The notes under the pieces are model-generated. The model made no database searches. It was not told the origin of the DNA and saw only the letters and a list, made by a program, of their open reading frames with translations. Position numbers and translations under genes: made by a program. Positions 17,920 to 27,847 of a stretch of 64,000 bases of DNA are shown here, in pieces. This DNA is from an uncultured Eubacterium sp. (lineage in GTDB: Bacteria; Bacillota; Clostridia; Peptostreptococcales; Anaerovoracaceae). The stretch lies in contig CABUXV010000004.1 of NCBI GenBank assembly GCA_902495595.1, forward strand, positions 27,661 to 91,660, written 5' to 3'. Positions within the stretch are counted from its first letter, which is position 1. Every line of letters begins with the position of its first letter.

Positions 17920-20292
17920 TTATTTAGCCTTTATTATATAATTCAAAACTATATAAGGCTGCAAATTGTTGTGCACGGCATTGCCTCCTGCTGATGCAGC
18001 AGTTCCCGATACACTGTGAGTATGAGCTCCTGCTGACCTGGCAGAAGTCCACGCAGTATCACTGCATCCTGCCGATGCCACACATCCGTTCCATGAGCCG
18101 GCCTTTCTCGTTGCAATACCCGCCATCAGGTGGGTGTGGGCTCCTGCTGAAGCTGCTGTTCCCGTAACGCTGTGAGTATGTCCCGGCATTTCGGAAGCAA
18201 TAAGTTTATGCGCCTTTTCTCCCCCGGTCTGCCCGATTGTCTTAAACTCCGTATCGCTTGATTTTCCTACCGGAATTCTTCCGCATAAATTAGGAAGATT
18301 AAAAGTATTTTTATTATCTCCTGCGCCATACGTTGTTCCAAGCAATTCAAACAGCCTGCTGTAATCTGTTCTGGAAACAGCCTGACCATCTAAAATCAGC
18401 CAGTCAGAAGGTGCCTCATCGCTGAACCATCCCATAACTGCTCCTATAGGAGTAGCCGCAAATACAGAACTACCATTTAGCGTAATCGCATCGCCATGTA
18501 CATGAAGTCCGCTTCCCATAGATTCATTCGGAACACAGTTTACTCCTACCTGATATCCGACTTCTCCTTCGGAATTATCATTTCTCTTAAGATAAAGTCC
18601 CGGATACCCACTGTCTATTGAAGCAACTGCCTTCGAAGATTCCAGCTTGTCCGATATACTCACCTCGACATCATAGCTGTTTGCAAGAGCAAAACCGCCC
18701 TCATCATCGCCGAGAATAAGCTTTTCCAAATGATATACATCATCTTTTTCCACATACTCAAAATCTGTTTTTGCTATTTTAGTAGTACCGCTTATCCACT
18801 CTTCATTGCCTTCGGAAGATTTTTTATACTTATACGAACAAGATACAATGCTGTTTTCCGCTGCTCCAAAACTTTCGTCCCAAAGGTACACATCCATAAT
18901 CAGTTTTGTCTGCACATCTACACCGTTTTGTCTTTCAAGCTCAAGACGGGTTATTGATATAGGTTTGTATTCTTTTAAAACGGCTTTTTTCGTTACCTTA
19001 GCAGAAAGCCCCCTTGAGTCATACGCAATCATTGTTACGTCTCCGCTCAATACCTTATTTACAGCTACATTCACATTTTTTGTATCGCTGTACGGTACTG
19101 AGTTTGTCTGACTTCCTATCTGAAGAGTATACGATTTCATCTGCGCGCTGTTTTTCGCTTTTGCCCTGTTATCTACGCTTACAGAAGCCTGTATATTCGA
19201 ATATCCACTTATAAATATGCTGTCGCTTCCCGTCAGATTCCTAGATTTACTGTTGATATCCTTATATGTAAAATTTTCAAATACCGGATTGCTGTTCACA
19301 ACTTTAAGTTTAAAGCTTTTTTCAACAGGGGTTCTAACCTGTATAGGCGTACTTGACGCATCCGCTTTATAATACGTGGTCAATATCAATTTGCAGTCAT
19401 CCTCAACTGCATCTGTAATAAGAGGATAAAAGCTTGAATCTATATTCCAGTCCATTGACGCATCCGATACACCGCTGCCGCTTGCTCCAAGCAAATAATT
19501 TTCTTTATTTCTGAACACATATCTCAAAGAGTGTGTAAGATTAGAAGCGCCTTTTGTAATTTTAATATTCTGTACTCCACCTATATTAACAGGATCAAGA
19601 CATGTAAATGTACTTGCCGCAGGAGCTGTAACGGTTCCTGTTACTGATTTAGAACCTATGGATGTTGAACCTGAATAAGTAGTTAGTGTTACTGTCGCCG
19701 TCTGACTTGCAGTCTGCGCCAATGCTTTAAACACTGCATTTTGAAAAGTAGCATTGGAAAAAGTAACGCTTGTGCCTACTCCTGTTGCAGTTCCTACAGT
19801 AGTACTTCCAACCTTAACCGTTACCGTATGGGTAAACGAGCTTGCATTTCTGCTTATGCTTACGGTAAGAGCATTTCCTGCTGTCCATGATGCAGAGGAG
19901 CTCACAGAAGATGCTCTTGGTATAGTATCAAGTACAGCCGTACCGCTGCCTGTATAAGTGCCTGCCTGGTCTGTTCCAGAATTCGAATATGTAGTGCTTA
20001 TGGTTATGGATTTTTTTCCGTCTGAATTATGGGTTACCGTCTTCGACTTGGAACCTATAGCTATATAACTTCCTGCCCATGTTCCGTATCTGCTGATGGA
20101 ATAAGAAGTTCCGTCAATTTTCAGATTTCCGGCAAAAGTACCTCTGGTAGTATACCCATTTGTCTTTCTGAAATAAACAGTCGCAGTAACCTTTGACGTA
20201 TTGGCCGCCGAACCATTTGAAGATGAACTCCAGCCTATATATGTAGCTACTGTTTTAGTTGGTGATTTTACCGTTATAGAGCCGCTTGCCAT
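17920..20292 (-). CDS. Phage tail fibre/tip protein with DUF859-like repeats and tail collar domain
   Basis: A 790-residue structural protein. Residues ~1-600 are Ser/Thr-rich beta repeats of the DUF859 type (TVATYIGWSSSSNG, SITISTTYSNSG). Residues ~612-690 form a tail collar domain (GAVMGWFSDEAPSDWLILDG, then TFNLPNLCGRIPVG). The last 100 residues hold repeated HTH motifs (GHTHSVTG, GAHTHLMAG, GAHTHSVSG), like the metal-binding HxH tips of long phage fibres. It is the likely receptor-binding protein and would set target specificity. Ribosome binding site AAAGGAGG; gap of 14 nt from the Tal-like gene. No reverse transcriptase or template repeat is nearby. Confidence 0.88.
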   Translation of the reverse strand: MASGSITVKSPTKTVATYIGWSSSSNGSAANTSKVTATVYFRKTNGYTTRGTFAGNLKIDGTSYSISRYGTWAGSYIAIGSKSKTVTHNSDGKKSITISTTYSNSGTDQAGTYTGSGTAVLDTIPRASSVSSSASWTAGNALTVSISRNASSFTHTVTVKVGSTTVGTATGVGTSVTFSNATFQNAVFKALAQTASQTATVTLTTYSGSTSIGSKSVTGTVTAPAASTFTCLDPVNIGGVQNIKITKGASNLTHSLRYVFRNKENYLLGASGSGVSDASMDWNIDSSFYPLITDAVEDDCKLILTTYYKADASSTPIQVRTPVEKSFKLKVVNSNPVFENFTYKDINSKSRNLTGSDSIFISGYSNIQASVSVDNRAKAKNSAQMKSYTLQIGSQTNSVPYSDTKNVNVAVNKVLSGDVTMIAYDSRGLSAKVTKKAVLKEYKPISITRLELERQNGVDVQTKLIMDVYLWDESFGAAENSIVSCSYKYKKSSEGNEEWISGTTKIAKTDFEYVEKDDVYHLEKLILGDDEGGFALANSYDVEVSISDKLESSKAVASIDSGYPGLYLKRNDNSEGEVGYQVGVNCVPNESMGSGLHVHGDAITLNGSSVFAATPIGAVMGWFSDEAPSDWLILDGQAVSRTDYSRLFELLGTTYGAGDNKNTFNLPNLCGRIPVGKSSDTEFKTIGQTGGEKAHKLIASEMPGHTHSVTGTAASAGAHTHLMAGIATRKAGSWNGCVASAGCSDTAWTSARSAGAHTHSVSGTAASAGGNAVHNNLQPYIVLNYIIKAK

Positions 20293-20306
20293 ATTTGTTA
20301 CCTCCT

Positions 20307-22988
20307 TTATTCATTTATTACCAGCATACACGCGTTGTTTTCATCTATCGGCACCAGTCTTGCTTTGCCGGCAGATACCTGTCCCTTTGATGCCAGTGAT
20401 TTTGTCTGCGTTCCGCTGTTTGTATAAGATGCTATAACGTCCTCTGAATTTTTATTGCTTACTATGTCCATACCTGTAGAAGTGATAACTGTCTTTACAC
20501 CTTCAGTCTCTTTATCTGCCGGAGCAATGGATAATCTATCCTTTGTAAGCATTACATTTGTACCGAAAATTTCGTTTGATGCCTGTGACCACGTGCTTCC
20601 GATTCCTGCGCACAGCATTATATCCCCGATATAAGCTCCTCCGCCATCGCTTTTGATAGTAAGCTCTATTTCGGATTTATCAGGTGTAATCCTGTAAACT
20701 ACACTTTCCCATTCTTCTACAGACTCCTCACCGGAATACACATTTTTCCCATCCAAGGTTACAGAAAAACCGGCTATGCCTTTTTTCATTTTAAAGGAAA
20801 GAGTATGTTCAAGTCCTACGCTTACGGGAATCATCTTCTTTAATATTCCTCCCGATGCGCCGTCCCCAAGTTTAAAAGCTCTTTGTGAAATAAGTTTATC
20901 CAAAAGTTCACCTTCATGTATATATTCCACTGCTGAGTCTTCAGGGATTTCCCAGTCATCAAAAGGTCCTGCCGCTCCGGTGGAATTATATATCAAATTG
21001 CTTCCTCCGGTGGAGCTTACAGATGCTTCTATTGCTTCATCAAGAGGACTTGCCCCGAGTTTTACACGCGTTGCATCTATCATGGCTGTCCCGGATTCAT
21101 TGTATCGCTCTATTACTCCATCAATATTTATGGAATTAGCGCCTATTGAATCAGCCTGTATACGGCTTCCCACTATTTGTCCGTCAGAGGTAATCGCCAC
21201 TTCATAAGGACCGTTTATTCCATTGGCACTATACCCCAACCCTTCACTGTTCCACCTCCATATTTTTTTGGCTGTATCCATGTCCTTTGTATCCATTATG
21301 AACATTTCCACAGGGACGCCATCTTCATCATATCGGAAAGAAATAAATCCTGCTGTTTTTCCCGTCAGTTTATTTGTTACTTCTTTTATGGCTTCCTGCA
21401 ATGATGAATAGACTTTGGTTATCTTCTGCGATGTAGGCGATTTGGAAGAAAAGGCCGCATCGCTTTCTATATCCCCCTCGCACACTTCCGTCATTTCCAG
21501 ACCGCTGCTTAAAACCATAGTCTGCGACATTACAAGTATTTTTCTGGATATGCCCTTTCCATCTTCTGCTGATATAATATCTCCTGCCTGCAAAGCTATA
21601 TTTCCTCTCCATTTAAGCTCACACGGCATATATTTGAGCCTGTAATCCGTCACTTTGCTGTAAGCCAGACTGCAGCTTGTACCCTGGGCTATATCGGAAA
21701 ACACATCTCCGTTTATATCCATGAGTATAACTTCGTTATTCCTCCTGTTCGTGCCTGATATCAGCACCTGACTTGGAGGATTTTCCCATCCTTCGGCTCC
21801 TCTTACTTCAAGTATATCTCCGCCTTCAATATTTAGCTGTGATACATCATCGCATATCCACTGTATTATTCTTGTAAAACTTGCTGTACAGCCTATTTCA
21901 ACATCAGACAATTCTTCCCCTTCCAGGTCCGTCAGCAATATGGTTCCATCGCCAATTTCCTCTACTTTGACCTTTTGAGAAGGATTCTCCCAGTTATCTG
22001 CGCTTTCTACAATAAGGATATCTCCTATAAAAAGTCTGAGTTCGGAATCTATCTCCCACATGCCTTCAGAATTAAAGGACGCTTCAAATTTTCCTGCCGA
22101 ATCAGCTTCTCCGCTGTATATTACGGAAGTCGTATCTTCCTCAAGCACAGCCAGCTTATCTCTCCATATATCATCCACAGCTTTTTGATTCATATATGGA
22201 TTCTCAAAATTTATTATTACACCATTCGCCCCGGTTCCTCTTGAATATGTCTTTTCTTCACTTCCTGATATAATCCCCGTAACAGTAATATCCGAATCAA
22301 GAGTTTTAACAAATTCGTTCAAATACTGATCTTCCGGTGAAATGTGAATACCGCTTTCCTTATACCATGCAAACTCCAGCTCATTATTTCTGTCAAATCT
22401 GGCAAATCCTCCCATGAATCCGGCTATATAGCACACCATATCCCTTAATGTAGCTTCCTGAGGGGCAAAATTCACAGTATACTCCGGAAATACGGTGTCT
22501 TCTTTTATTTTAACACCTGCAAGGGACGCCACCTCCTCAGCCAAGACTTCCAGGCTTACAGGAAAAGATGATATTGTAGTCGCATATTCTTTTTCAAAAA
22601 GGCACATTGAATCATAGGCCGTAATCGTAATATCTCCGTAATTATTATCGTTTTTCACTTCATTTACATAGAAAATGCCTAACGGAATGTATTCAACCTC
22701 ACCGTCATCGAGAACAAGACCTGCTTCTGCCTGAATTATCGCCCTGTCGTAATCAATACTCACAGGCGCATTAATCAGCTTAATAGTAAGCTTTGATGAA
22801 CAGGCGCTGCCCATGGTTATGACATCATCTGAATTTACTATTTCTTCCAGTTCCAGTTCTTTTATACTGTCTTCACCTGTCAGTACAGTACCTTCATCCG
22901 CCATGGTATATTTAAAGGCAGCTCTTAATTTAAGCTGCCTTTCATCTGATAATATTTTTTTATTGAATTCATCAGTTGCAATGTACAT
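20307..22988 (-). CDS. Tail-associated (Tal-like) baseplate/tip protein
   Basis: An 893-residue protein in the position of the tail tip/Tal gene, after the distal tail protein. The N-terminal ~250 residues resemble the gp27/Tal ring fold (IPLGIFYVNEV, ITITAYDSM). The middle has two tandem modules of about 55 residues (near 322-375 and 390-447) that share a WENP motif, a GDIL lead-in and an S-D-[VI] segment. The C-terminal half contains a coiled segment (SSLQEAIKEVTNKLTG) and a carbohydrate-module-like region (SNLIYNSTGAAGPFDDWEIP). No peptidase motif is seen. The ATG at 22988 with AGGTG 6 nt upstream is preferred to a GTG three codons earlier. Confidence 0.8.
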   Translation of the reverse strand: MYIATDEFNKKILSDERQLKLRAAFKYTMADEGTVLTGEDSIKELELEEIVNSDDVITMGSACSSKLTIKLINAPVSIDYDRAIIQAEAGLVLDDGEVEYIPLGIFYVNEVKNDNNYGDITITAYDSMCLFEKEYATTISSFPVSLEVLAEEVASLAGVKIKEDTVFPEYTVNFAPQEATLRDMVCYIAGFMGGFARFDRNNELEFAWYKESGIHISPEDQYLNEFVKTLDSDITVTGIISGSEEKTYSRGTGANGVIINFENPYMNQKAVDDIWRDKLAVLEEDTTSVIYSGEADSAGKFEASFNSEGMWEIDSELRLFIGDILIVESADNWENPSQKVKVEEIGDGTILLTDLEGEELSDVEIGCTASFTRIIQWICDDVSQLNIEGGDILEVRGAEGWENPPSQVLISGTNRRNNEVILMDINGDVFSDIAQGTSCSLAYSKVTDYRLKYMPCELKWRGNIALQAGDIISAEDGKGISRKILVMSQTMVLSSGLEMTEVCEGDIESDAAFSSKSPTSQKITKVYSSLQEAIKEVTNKLTGKTAGFISFRYDEDGVPVEMFIMDTKDMDTAKKIWRWNSEGLGYSANGINGPYEVAITSDGQIVGSRIQADSIGANSINIDGVIERYNESGTAMIDATRVKLGASPLDEAIEASVSSTGGSNLIYNSTGAAGPFDDWEIPEDSAVEYIHEGELLDKLISQRAFKLGDGASGGILKKMIPVSVGLEHTLSFKMKKGIAGFSVTLDGKNVYSGEESVEEWESVVYRITPDKSEIELTIKSDGGGAYIGDIMLCAGIGSTWSQASNEIFGTNVMLTKDRLSIAPADKETEGVKTVITSTGMDIVSNKNSEDVIASYTNSGTQTKSLASKGQVSAGKARLVPIDENNACMLVINE

Positions 22989-22997
22989 AAACCGCAC

Positions 22998-23567
22998 CTA
23001 CCTTTCTGTAAATGTAGCAGATACATTCTGCCACATATACGTTCCGTCATCTTCCTGTTTTAACATAGGAGTTGTTCTGTTCCCAACATAAAAATCGGAT
23101 TTTTTTCTTTCTCCTGTGAGAGCATCGGGATATTCCAAAGTAAAAAACACTTCTTCCATCATCGATAAAAGACTCGCCATATCACGGTTATTCAAAGCAC
23201 CCCACGCACACGTCAGCGTCCTCTTTTTGGCTATAACATCTCTGAAATATCTGCCCGACTGATTTCTGCCGCTCGAACCTTCCAAATCTGCAATATCCCA
23301 CTGAAGACTCTGAGGATCTTTTAGGGGTGTTGCTATTCCAAATACAACTTCATCTTCCGCATTTAACCCTTCAATAATTTCCTCAACTGCGAGAACTCCT
23401 TCCGAAAAGGATGAAACGGTAACATATTCAGGATAGGTTTCAACATGCTGCGGTACACTTAATACTGCCAGTTTATTTCCTGTTTGAATGTCCATACTGC
23501 CTTCCACTAAAAAAGAGCTTCCGTCATAGGAAGCTCTTACAGATTCTATCTTTTTCAATATATTCAT
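22998..23567 (-). CDS. Phage distal tail-region protein (DUF6711-like)
   Basis: A 189-residue protein between the tape measure and the Tal-like protein, the slot of the distal tail (Dit) or adaptor protein. The C-terminal ~95 residues (SGRNQSGRYFRDVIAKKR, FYVGNRTTPMLKQEDDG) match, from memory, the DUF6711 family of siphophage tail proteins. The N-terminal half is an extra beta-rich part with no recognised family. Start 23567 is preferred: AAGGAGG lies 6 nt before this ATG and 13 nt separate it from the tape-measure stop. Longer versions would overlap the tape measure. Confidence 0.75.
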   Translation of the reverse strand: MNILKKIESVRASYDGSSFLVEGSMDIQTGNKLAVLSVPQHVETYPEYVTVSSFSEGVLAVEEIIEGLNAEDEVVFGIATPLKDPQSLQWDIADLEGSSGRNQSGRYFRDVIAKKRTLTCAWGALNNRDMASLLSMMEEVFFTLEYPDALTGERKKSDFYVGNRTTPMLKQEDDGTYMWQNVSATFTER

Positions 23568-23580
23568 AATCATCCTCCTT

Positions 23581-25458
23581 TTATACATAAAGCGGGCTGC
23601 TGCCTGTCTGCTTTACCACACCGTTGTGATACTTTATTACCTGTTTTCCTATCTCTTTGCCGTCAAGATGATTCATGATGTTAAAGGTAAAGCTTCCTCC
23701 ATCATTTCCGCTCATAGCACTTCTTACCGCATTAAAGACACCCTGTGATACTGCCTCGACTATCTGGGCGTTATTCATAACAGCCGTTTTATTGCCATAT
23801 GTACCGACAAGCTCCGGTCCCTTTTCTCTTGCGATAAACATTTGACCTACATCTACAAAACCACCCTCAGCAAGTCTAGGAAAGCTTACTTTATTGATTT
23901 TACCAATATCAGGACCCGGCAGTTTATTAATAAGACTTATTACTGAATTTATACCTCCGATAACCTTATTAATTGTCCTTTCAACGAAACTTATTACGCT
24001 GTTAATTGCAGATTTAAAGGCATTGCCTATAGTATCTCCAATCTTGGTTCCTATAGCCTTGAATTTTCCTACTATGGTATTCCAAAGTCCCTGGAAAAAG
24101 TCTCCAACACTTGAAAATGCCTCCTTAATTGCATTCCACGCGCCTTTGAACTTATCTCCAAACCAATCCTTGACCTTACCGAATATCTTGCATACAACAT
24201 CCCACATTGTCGAGAATATGCTTCCTACGAATTCAAGACCTGCGCCGAATATCTCTTTGATGCCTTCCCACATTTTGCCTAAACCTTCTTTGATTTTATC
24301 ACCGTTTAAAGTAAAGATACCGACAATAAAATCTATTACGCCTGATACAAAAGTTATGGCACCATCAAGTATTCCCGTGATGAATTCCCAGCACGCTGTT
24401 ACTACAGCCATTATCTCATCTCCGAAGTTTACCCATATAGTTTTTATTATATCTACAACTGTTCCTACAACTGCCTGTATATTTCCCCAAACTGTTGAGA
24501 CTATATCTAAAATAGCATTCCAGAGCGCAGATGCAGACTCCATAATAGACTCTCCATGTTTATCCCACATCTCTTTAAAGAATTCAAATATGCCTGAGAA
24601 TATTTCTCCTATTATTTCTCCCAGCTCCGAGAAAAATTCCATAATACCTTCCCATGCTTCCGATATGGTTTCCATTAAGCCTTCGCCATGTTCCGCCCAA
24701 AGCTCTATTATTCCTTCAAGAACACTTGCTATAATTTCGGCAATTCCACCGACAATTTCTGCAAGAAATTCAATAAAACTGGTTATCCCCTCTACGATGC
24801 CTTCAAGAAACTCTGTAAAAGCTTCACTTTCGGCAATATCCGACAACGCCTGTTTAAAATTATCAAATGCCTCCACTGCAGGCTGAAATGCTTCGCCTAC
24901 TTTATCCCATGCTTCCGAAAGCTTCTCCTTCAATTCATCATTTGACGATATAAGCCCTGAAAATACAGTTATAAGTCCAGCAATAGCAGCTACAGCTATT
25001 CCGATTCCGCCGACAAGACCTTTTGATAAAACACTGCCTACACCGGATAATGATTTTGAAGACGAACTTACAAATTTTTTAATACTATCAGATGCTCCAG
25101 AAAAAGCCTCCTTAGATTTTCCTCCAAAGTTTTTAAAACTTTCTCCCATACCACCTAAAGAACTATTAACTCCATCTATATTTGATTTAGTGGATTTGGC
25201 AAAATTGCTAATAGCTTTATTATCTCCAAACCCCGCTTGAAGTTTCTTTCCTAGTTTAGATACAGTTCCACCTAATGTATCAAATGCATCAATCATTCCA
25301 AGGGATGTAGATGTAATATCAATAAGTCCCTGTAACACTGACTCCGTACTTTTTGACATTTCTTCCATCTCTTTGCGACAATCATCATATCCTTGAGATA
25401 ATGTTTTTAAACTATCCGATATATCTTTAATTGTACTTTGTTCTTTTCCTTCTGACAT
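23581..25458 (-). CDS. Tail tape measure protein
   Basis: A 625-residue tape measure. It has coiled N-terminal helices, a Gly/Ser-rich stretch, a hydrophobic segment (GIGIAVAAIAGLITVFSGLI near 160), then about 300 residues of amphipathic tryptophan-containing repeats (AWEGIMEFFSELG, MWDKHGESIMES, LWNAILDIVSTVW) and the C-terminal AEGGFVDVGQMFIAREKGPE motif typical of siphophage tape measures. At about 0.15 nm per residue it would measure a tail of roughly 90 nm. There is no lytic or peptidase domain. It is intact and preceded by AAAGGAG. The first ~150 codons are more AT-rich than the rest. Confidence 0.92.
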   Translation of the reverse strand: MSEGKEQSTIKDISDSLKTLSQGYDDCRKEMEEMSKSTESVLQGLIDITSTSLGMIDAFDTLGGTVSKLGKKLQAGFGDNKAISNFAKSTKSNIDGVNSSLGGMGESFKNFGGKSKEAFSGASDSIKKFVSSSSKSLSGVGSVLSKGLVGGIGIAVAAIAGLITVFSGLISSNDELKEKLSEAWDKVGEAFQPAVEAFDNFKQALSDIAESEAFTEFLEGIVEGITSFIEFLAEIVGGIAEIIASVLEGIIELWAEHGEGLMETISEAWEGIMEFFSELGEIIGEIFSGIFEFFKEMWDKHGESIMESASALWNAILDIVSTVWGNIQAVVGTVVDIIKTIWVNFGDEIMAVVTACWEFITGILDGAITFVSGVIDFIVGIFTLNGDKIKEGLGKMWEGIKEIFGAGLEFVGSIFSTMWDVVCKIFGKVKDWFGDKFKGAWNAIKEAFSSVGDFFQGLWNTIVGKFKAIGTKIGDTIGNAFKSAINSVISFVERTINKVIGGINSVISLINKLPGPDIGKINKVSFPRLAEGGFVDVGQMFIAREKGPELVGTYGNKTAVMNNAQIVEAVSQGVFNAVRSAMSGNDGGSFTFNIMNHLDGKEIGKQVIKYHNGVVKQTGSSPLYV

Positions 25459-25540
25459 ATAAATATTCTCCTTTCATTTCTTCAACTTAACACATATCTT
25501 ATTTTATTTCCCGCATAAGCACCACCTCCTTTATTTTTAT
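25459..25540 (-). other. Leader before tape measure with strong ribosome binding site and 5-codon ORF
   Basis: After the moron terminator the minus strand carries AAAGGAGGTGGTGCTTATG opening a frame of only five codons (MREIK) before TAA, then a second ribosome binding site for the tape measure. It may be a translation leader or the start of a gene truncated when the three-paralog block was inserted. No promoter is evident here. Confidence 0.4.
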
Positions 25541-25576
25541 ATAAAAAAACAGTGAAACTTTAAAGTTTCACTGTTT
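25541..25576 (-). terminator. Intrinsic terminator after the paralog triplet
   Basis: A perfect 30-nt palindrome (arms AAACAGTGAAACTTT and complement, 25547-25576), followed on the minus strand by seven T residues. It lies 15 nt beyond the stop of the third paralog. Confidence 0.92.
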
Positions 25577-25591
25577 AAACGATAAAAATAT

Positions 25592-26662
25592 TTACTGTAA
25601 TCCTAATTCTTCCAACGAATAATTATCTAATGACCTCAATATATCTCTTTCCTCTAAATCTAACATAGCATATGAATATGTGAGAAATGCTTCTTCCGCA
25701 TTCATCCTGGTCTTTAATGATTCAAACATAATACCATTCTCGCGTTCTGTCATATCTACAAGTACTTTATTATTTAAGTCACCTATATCATATCCCTTTA
25801 TTTCCGACACTACTTCTCTAAGTACATTCAAATACTCTATAATTGCCTCTTCATCTAATGAATATTTGATAAATTTCACAGTCATTATTTTTCCAAGCAT
25901 CTTTATTTCCGATTTGCTAAGATTTCTCTCCGGATATATTACTTTCTCTACTGCCTCTGTAAATATCTCTTCGCTCATCATTTTTGCCAATCGCTTATCT
26001 CCATAACGCATAATTGCATCTCCAACAAAATTTCCTATCGCATTTAATTTTGTATCTATTCTGTTATATCTGTATTTATCATATTCCTCTCCTATTCTAT
26101 AGCAATGCTGCAGTATCCTTTTTTCTTCTTCCGTAAACTCAGATGTTCCATCTATATGTTCTAAATAATTCCATTCAGGTTTATATATACTTCTTTCTTT
26201 ATTTGATTCTGTATATATGAAAAATCCCACTTCCTTTTCATATTTATATAATTTATTCTTAAGTTTTTCTTCAACAGGCAAACTCTCATCATACATCGGA
26301 TACTTTTTATATGCCTCTTTTAATTTGTTTAGTCTATTCTTATGCTCATTTATCAAAAAGTTTCGTTTTTTCTGATTTTTTACATCCTCATTATCTGTTC
26401 CATTAGGTAATATTTCTTTCATTAAAATTTGATGTTCAGGCTTTAAATTCAAAATAATATCTTGGATATTTGCATTTAAATCATTAAGTTCTTTTATATA
26501 TAACATTATTACTCTAATATCACTATTTATTTTTTTATTTAATTTATCTACCTTTCTAGAGTTATTTTCTTTTTGTATTAAAATCCGTTTTTCATTTATT
26601 TTATCTAAATAATCTATTATACAAGAAATATCCCTTTCTATTTTCTTTTCAGCTTTTCCCAT
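25592..26662 (-). CDS. Unknown paralog C of tail-element triplet
   Basis: A 356-residue soluble, highly charged helical protein of unrecognised family, third in transcription order. Residues ~1-100 are coiled-coil-like and unique; ~100-215 are the conserved core shared with the two upstream copies (YPMYDESLPVEEKLKNKLYK, VGFFIYTESNKERSIY, RILQHCYRIGEEYDKYRYNR, KLNAIGNFVGD). The C-terminal part resembles copy A (KGYDIGDLNNK, SLEELGLQ). No signal peptide or membrane span is seen. ATG 26662 follows GAGGAGG, aligned with the start of copy A. It is much more AT-rich than the tail genes. Possible roles are particle cargo, immunity or superinfection exclusion; none is shown by sequence. Confidence 0.8.
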   Translation of the reverse strand: MGKAEKKIERDISCIIDYLDKINEKRILIQKENNSRKVDKLNKKINSDIRVIMLYIKELNDLNANIQDIILNLKPEHQILMKEILPNGTDNEDVKNQKKRNFLINEHKNRLNKLKEAYKKYPMYDESLPVEEKLKNKLYKYEKEVGFFIYTESNKERSIYKPEWNYLEHIDGTSEFTEEEKRILQHCYRIGEEYDKYRYNRIDTKLNAIGNFVGDAIMRYGDKRLAKMMSEEIFTEAVEKVIYPERNLSKSEIKMLGKIMTVKFIKYSLDEEAIIEYLNVLREVVSEIKGYDIGDLNNKVLVDMTERENGIMFESLKTRMNAEEAFLTYSYAMLDLEERDILRSLDNYSLEELGLQ

Positions 26663-26741
26663 AACTTCCTCCTCTATATTGTTAAACAAAATTCTCCATA
26701 TATTAAATTATCTTAAAATATATTTTATATCAACTTTTTAT

Positions 26742-27806
26742 TTACGCTTGTATATTTACATCAAGACCCAACTCCTCTAATGAATATCTTGATAACTCTT
26801 CTAATATTCTAGAAATATCTGGGTCATCAGTATACAAATGCACAAATAAAGCATCTTCTGCGCTAAATTCTTCTTTTAATATTGCGAACAACTGAGTATC
26901 TTCATCTTCTGTTGTTTTCGCATATATATCAATAATTTCATTTTCTTTATTAGTTCCTCTTATCTCATTTATAATTTCCAATCGTCTTCTTAAAATATTT
27001 TTAAGTTCTTCTTTATCAGCTGCAAAAGTTATATACTTGGCTGTCATAATTTTACCTAGTTGTTTTAACTCAATGTCATTGAAATTTTGATTCGGATAAA
27101 TCATCCATATATACTTAGGAAATAATTTATTGCTTAATCCTTGAGCAAATCTCTTATACCCTATATCTCCAACAAAATTTCCTATCGCATTTAATTTTGT
27201 ATCTATTCTGTTATATCTGTATTTATCATATTCCTCTCCTATTTTATAGCAATGCTGCAGTATTCTTTTTTCTTCTTCCGTAAACTCATGGGTTTCATCT
27301 ATATGTTCTAAATAGTTCCATACAGGTTCATATATACTTCTTTCTTTATTTGACTCTGTATATATGAAAAAGCCTACTTCCTTTTCATATTTATATAATT
27401 TATTTTTAAGTTTTTCCTCAACAGGCAAACTCTCATCATACATCGGATACTCTTGATATGCTTCCTTTAGTTTGTTCAGTCTTTTCTTGTGATGGTTAAT
27501 AATCTTATTTCTTTTATCTTGATTTTTTATTCCCGCACTATCCGTTCCTTGATTGAACAATTCATATACAATTTGCTTTTTTATATCATTCAAATCAGGT
27601 AATACCTCATTTAAACTTCCACCAGCTTTTCCCAAATCCTTTGCTACAAACACTACCATTTCTTTATCGCCATTTATTTTCTTTTCCAGTTTGGCCTTTT
27701 TTCTGTCATTTGACTCTTTTTGCAATTTTAATATATTTTCTTCTGCACTATCAAGCCACATTAAAAGATTTTTTGTATGCTTTTTTATTGCCTTTTCATT
27801 TCTCAT
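26742..27806 (-). CDS. Unknown paralog B of tail-element triplet
   Basis: A 354-residue paralog, the middle copy. The central core is nearly identical to its neighbours (YPMYDESLPVEEKLKNKLYK, YNRIDTKLNAIGNFVGD), but its N-terminal ~100 and C-terminal ~130 residues are the most divergent of the three (YKRFAQGLSNKLFPKYIW, DKEELKNILRRRLEIINEIR, ending SLEELGLDVNIQA). All three copies retain the SLEEL end motif. AGGAGT precedes the ATG by about 8 nt. Conserved centre with variable flanks suggests recent duplication or gene conversion of the core and diversification of the ends. Family unknown. Confidence 0.8.
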   Translation of the reverse strand: MRNEKAIKKHTKNLLMWLDSAEENILKLQKESNDRKKAKLEKKINGDKEMVVFVAKDLGKAGGSLNEVLPDLNDIKKQIVYELFNQGTDSAGIKNQDKRNKIINHHKKRLNKLKEAYQEYPMYDESLPVEEKLKNKLYKYEKEVGFFIYTESNKERSIYEPVWNYLEHIDETHEFTEEEKRILQHCYKIGEEYDKYRYNRIDTKLNAIGNFVGDIGYKRFAQGLSNKLFPKYIWMIYPNQNFNDIELKQLGKIMTAKYITFAADKEELKNILRRRLEIINEIRGTNKENEIIDIYAKTTEDEDTQLFAILKEEFSAEDALFVHLYTDDPDISRILEELSRYSLEELGLDVNIQA

Positions 27807-27847
27807 AATTCTACTCCTATTATCTTGAATTGCTAAACAATAATATA

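Noticed and set aside
17920..20292. Diversity-generating retroelement target in the tail fibre
   Set aside because: No reverse transcriptase gene and no adenine-rich template repeat nearby.
23894..24886. 330-codon open frame on the plus strand opposite the tape measure gene
   Set aside because: Low-complexity Ile/Ser/Pro-rich shadow of the amphipathic repeats, no ribosome binding site, and the minus-strand gene is secure.
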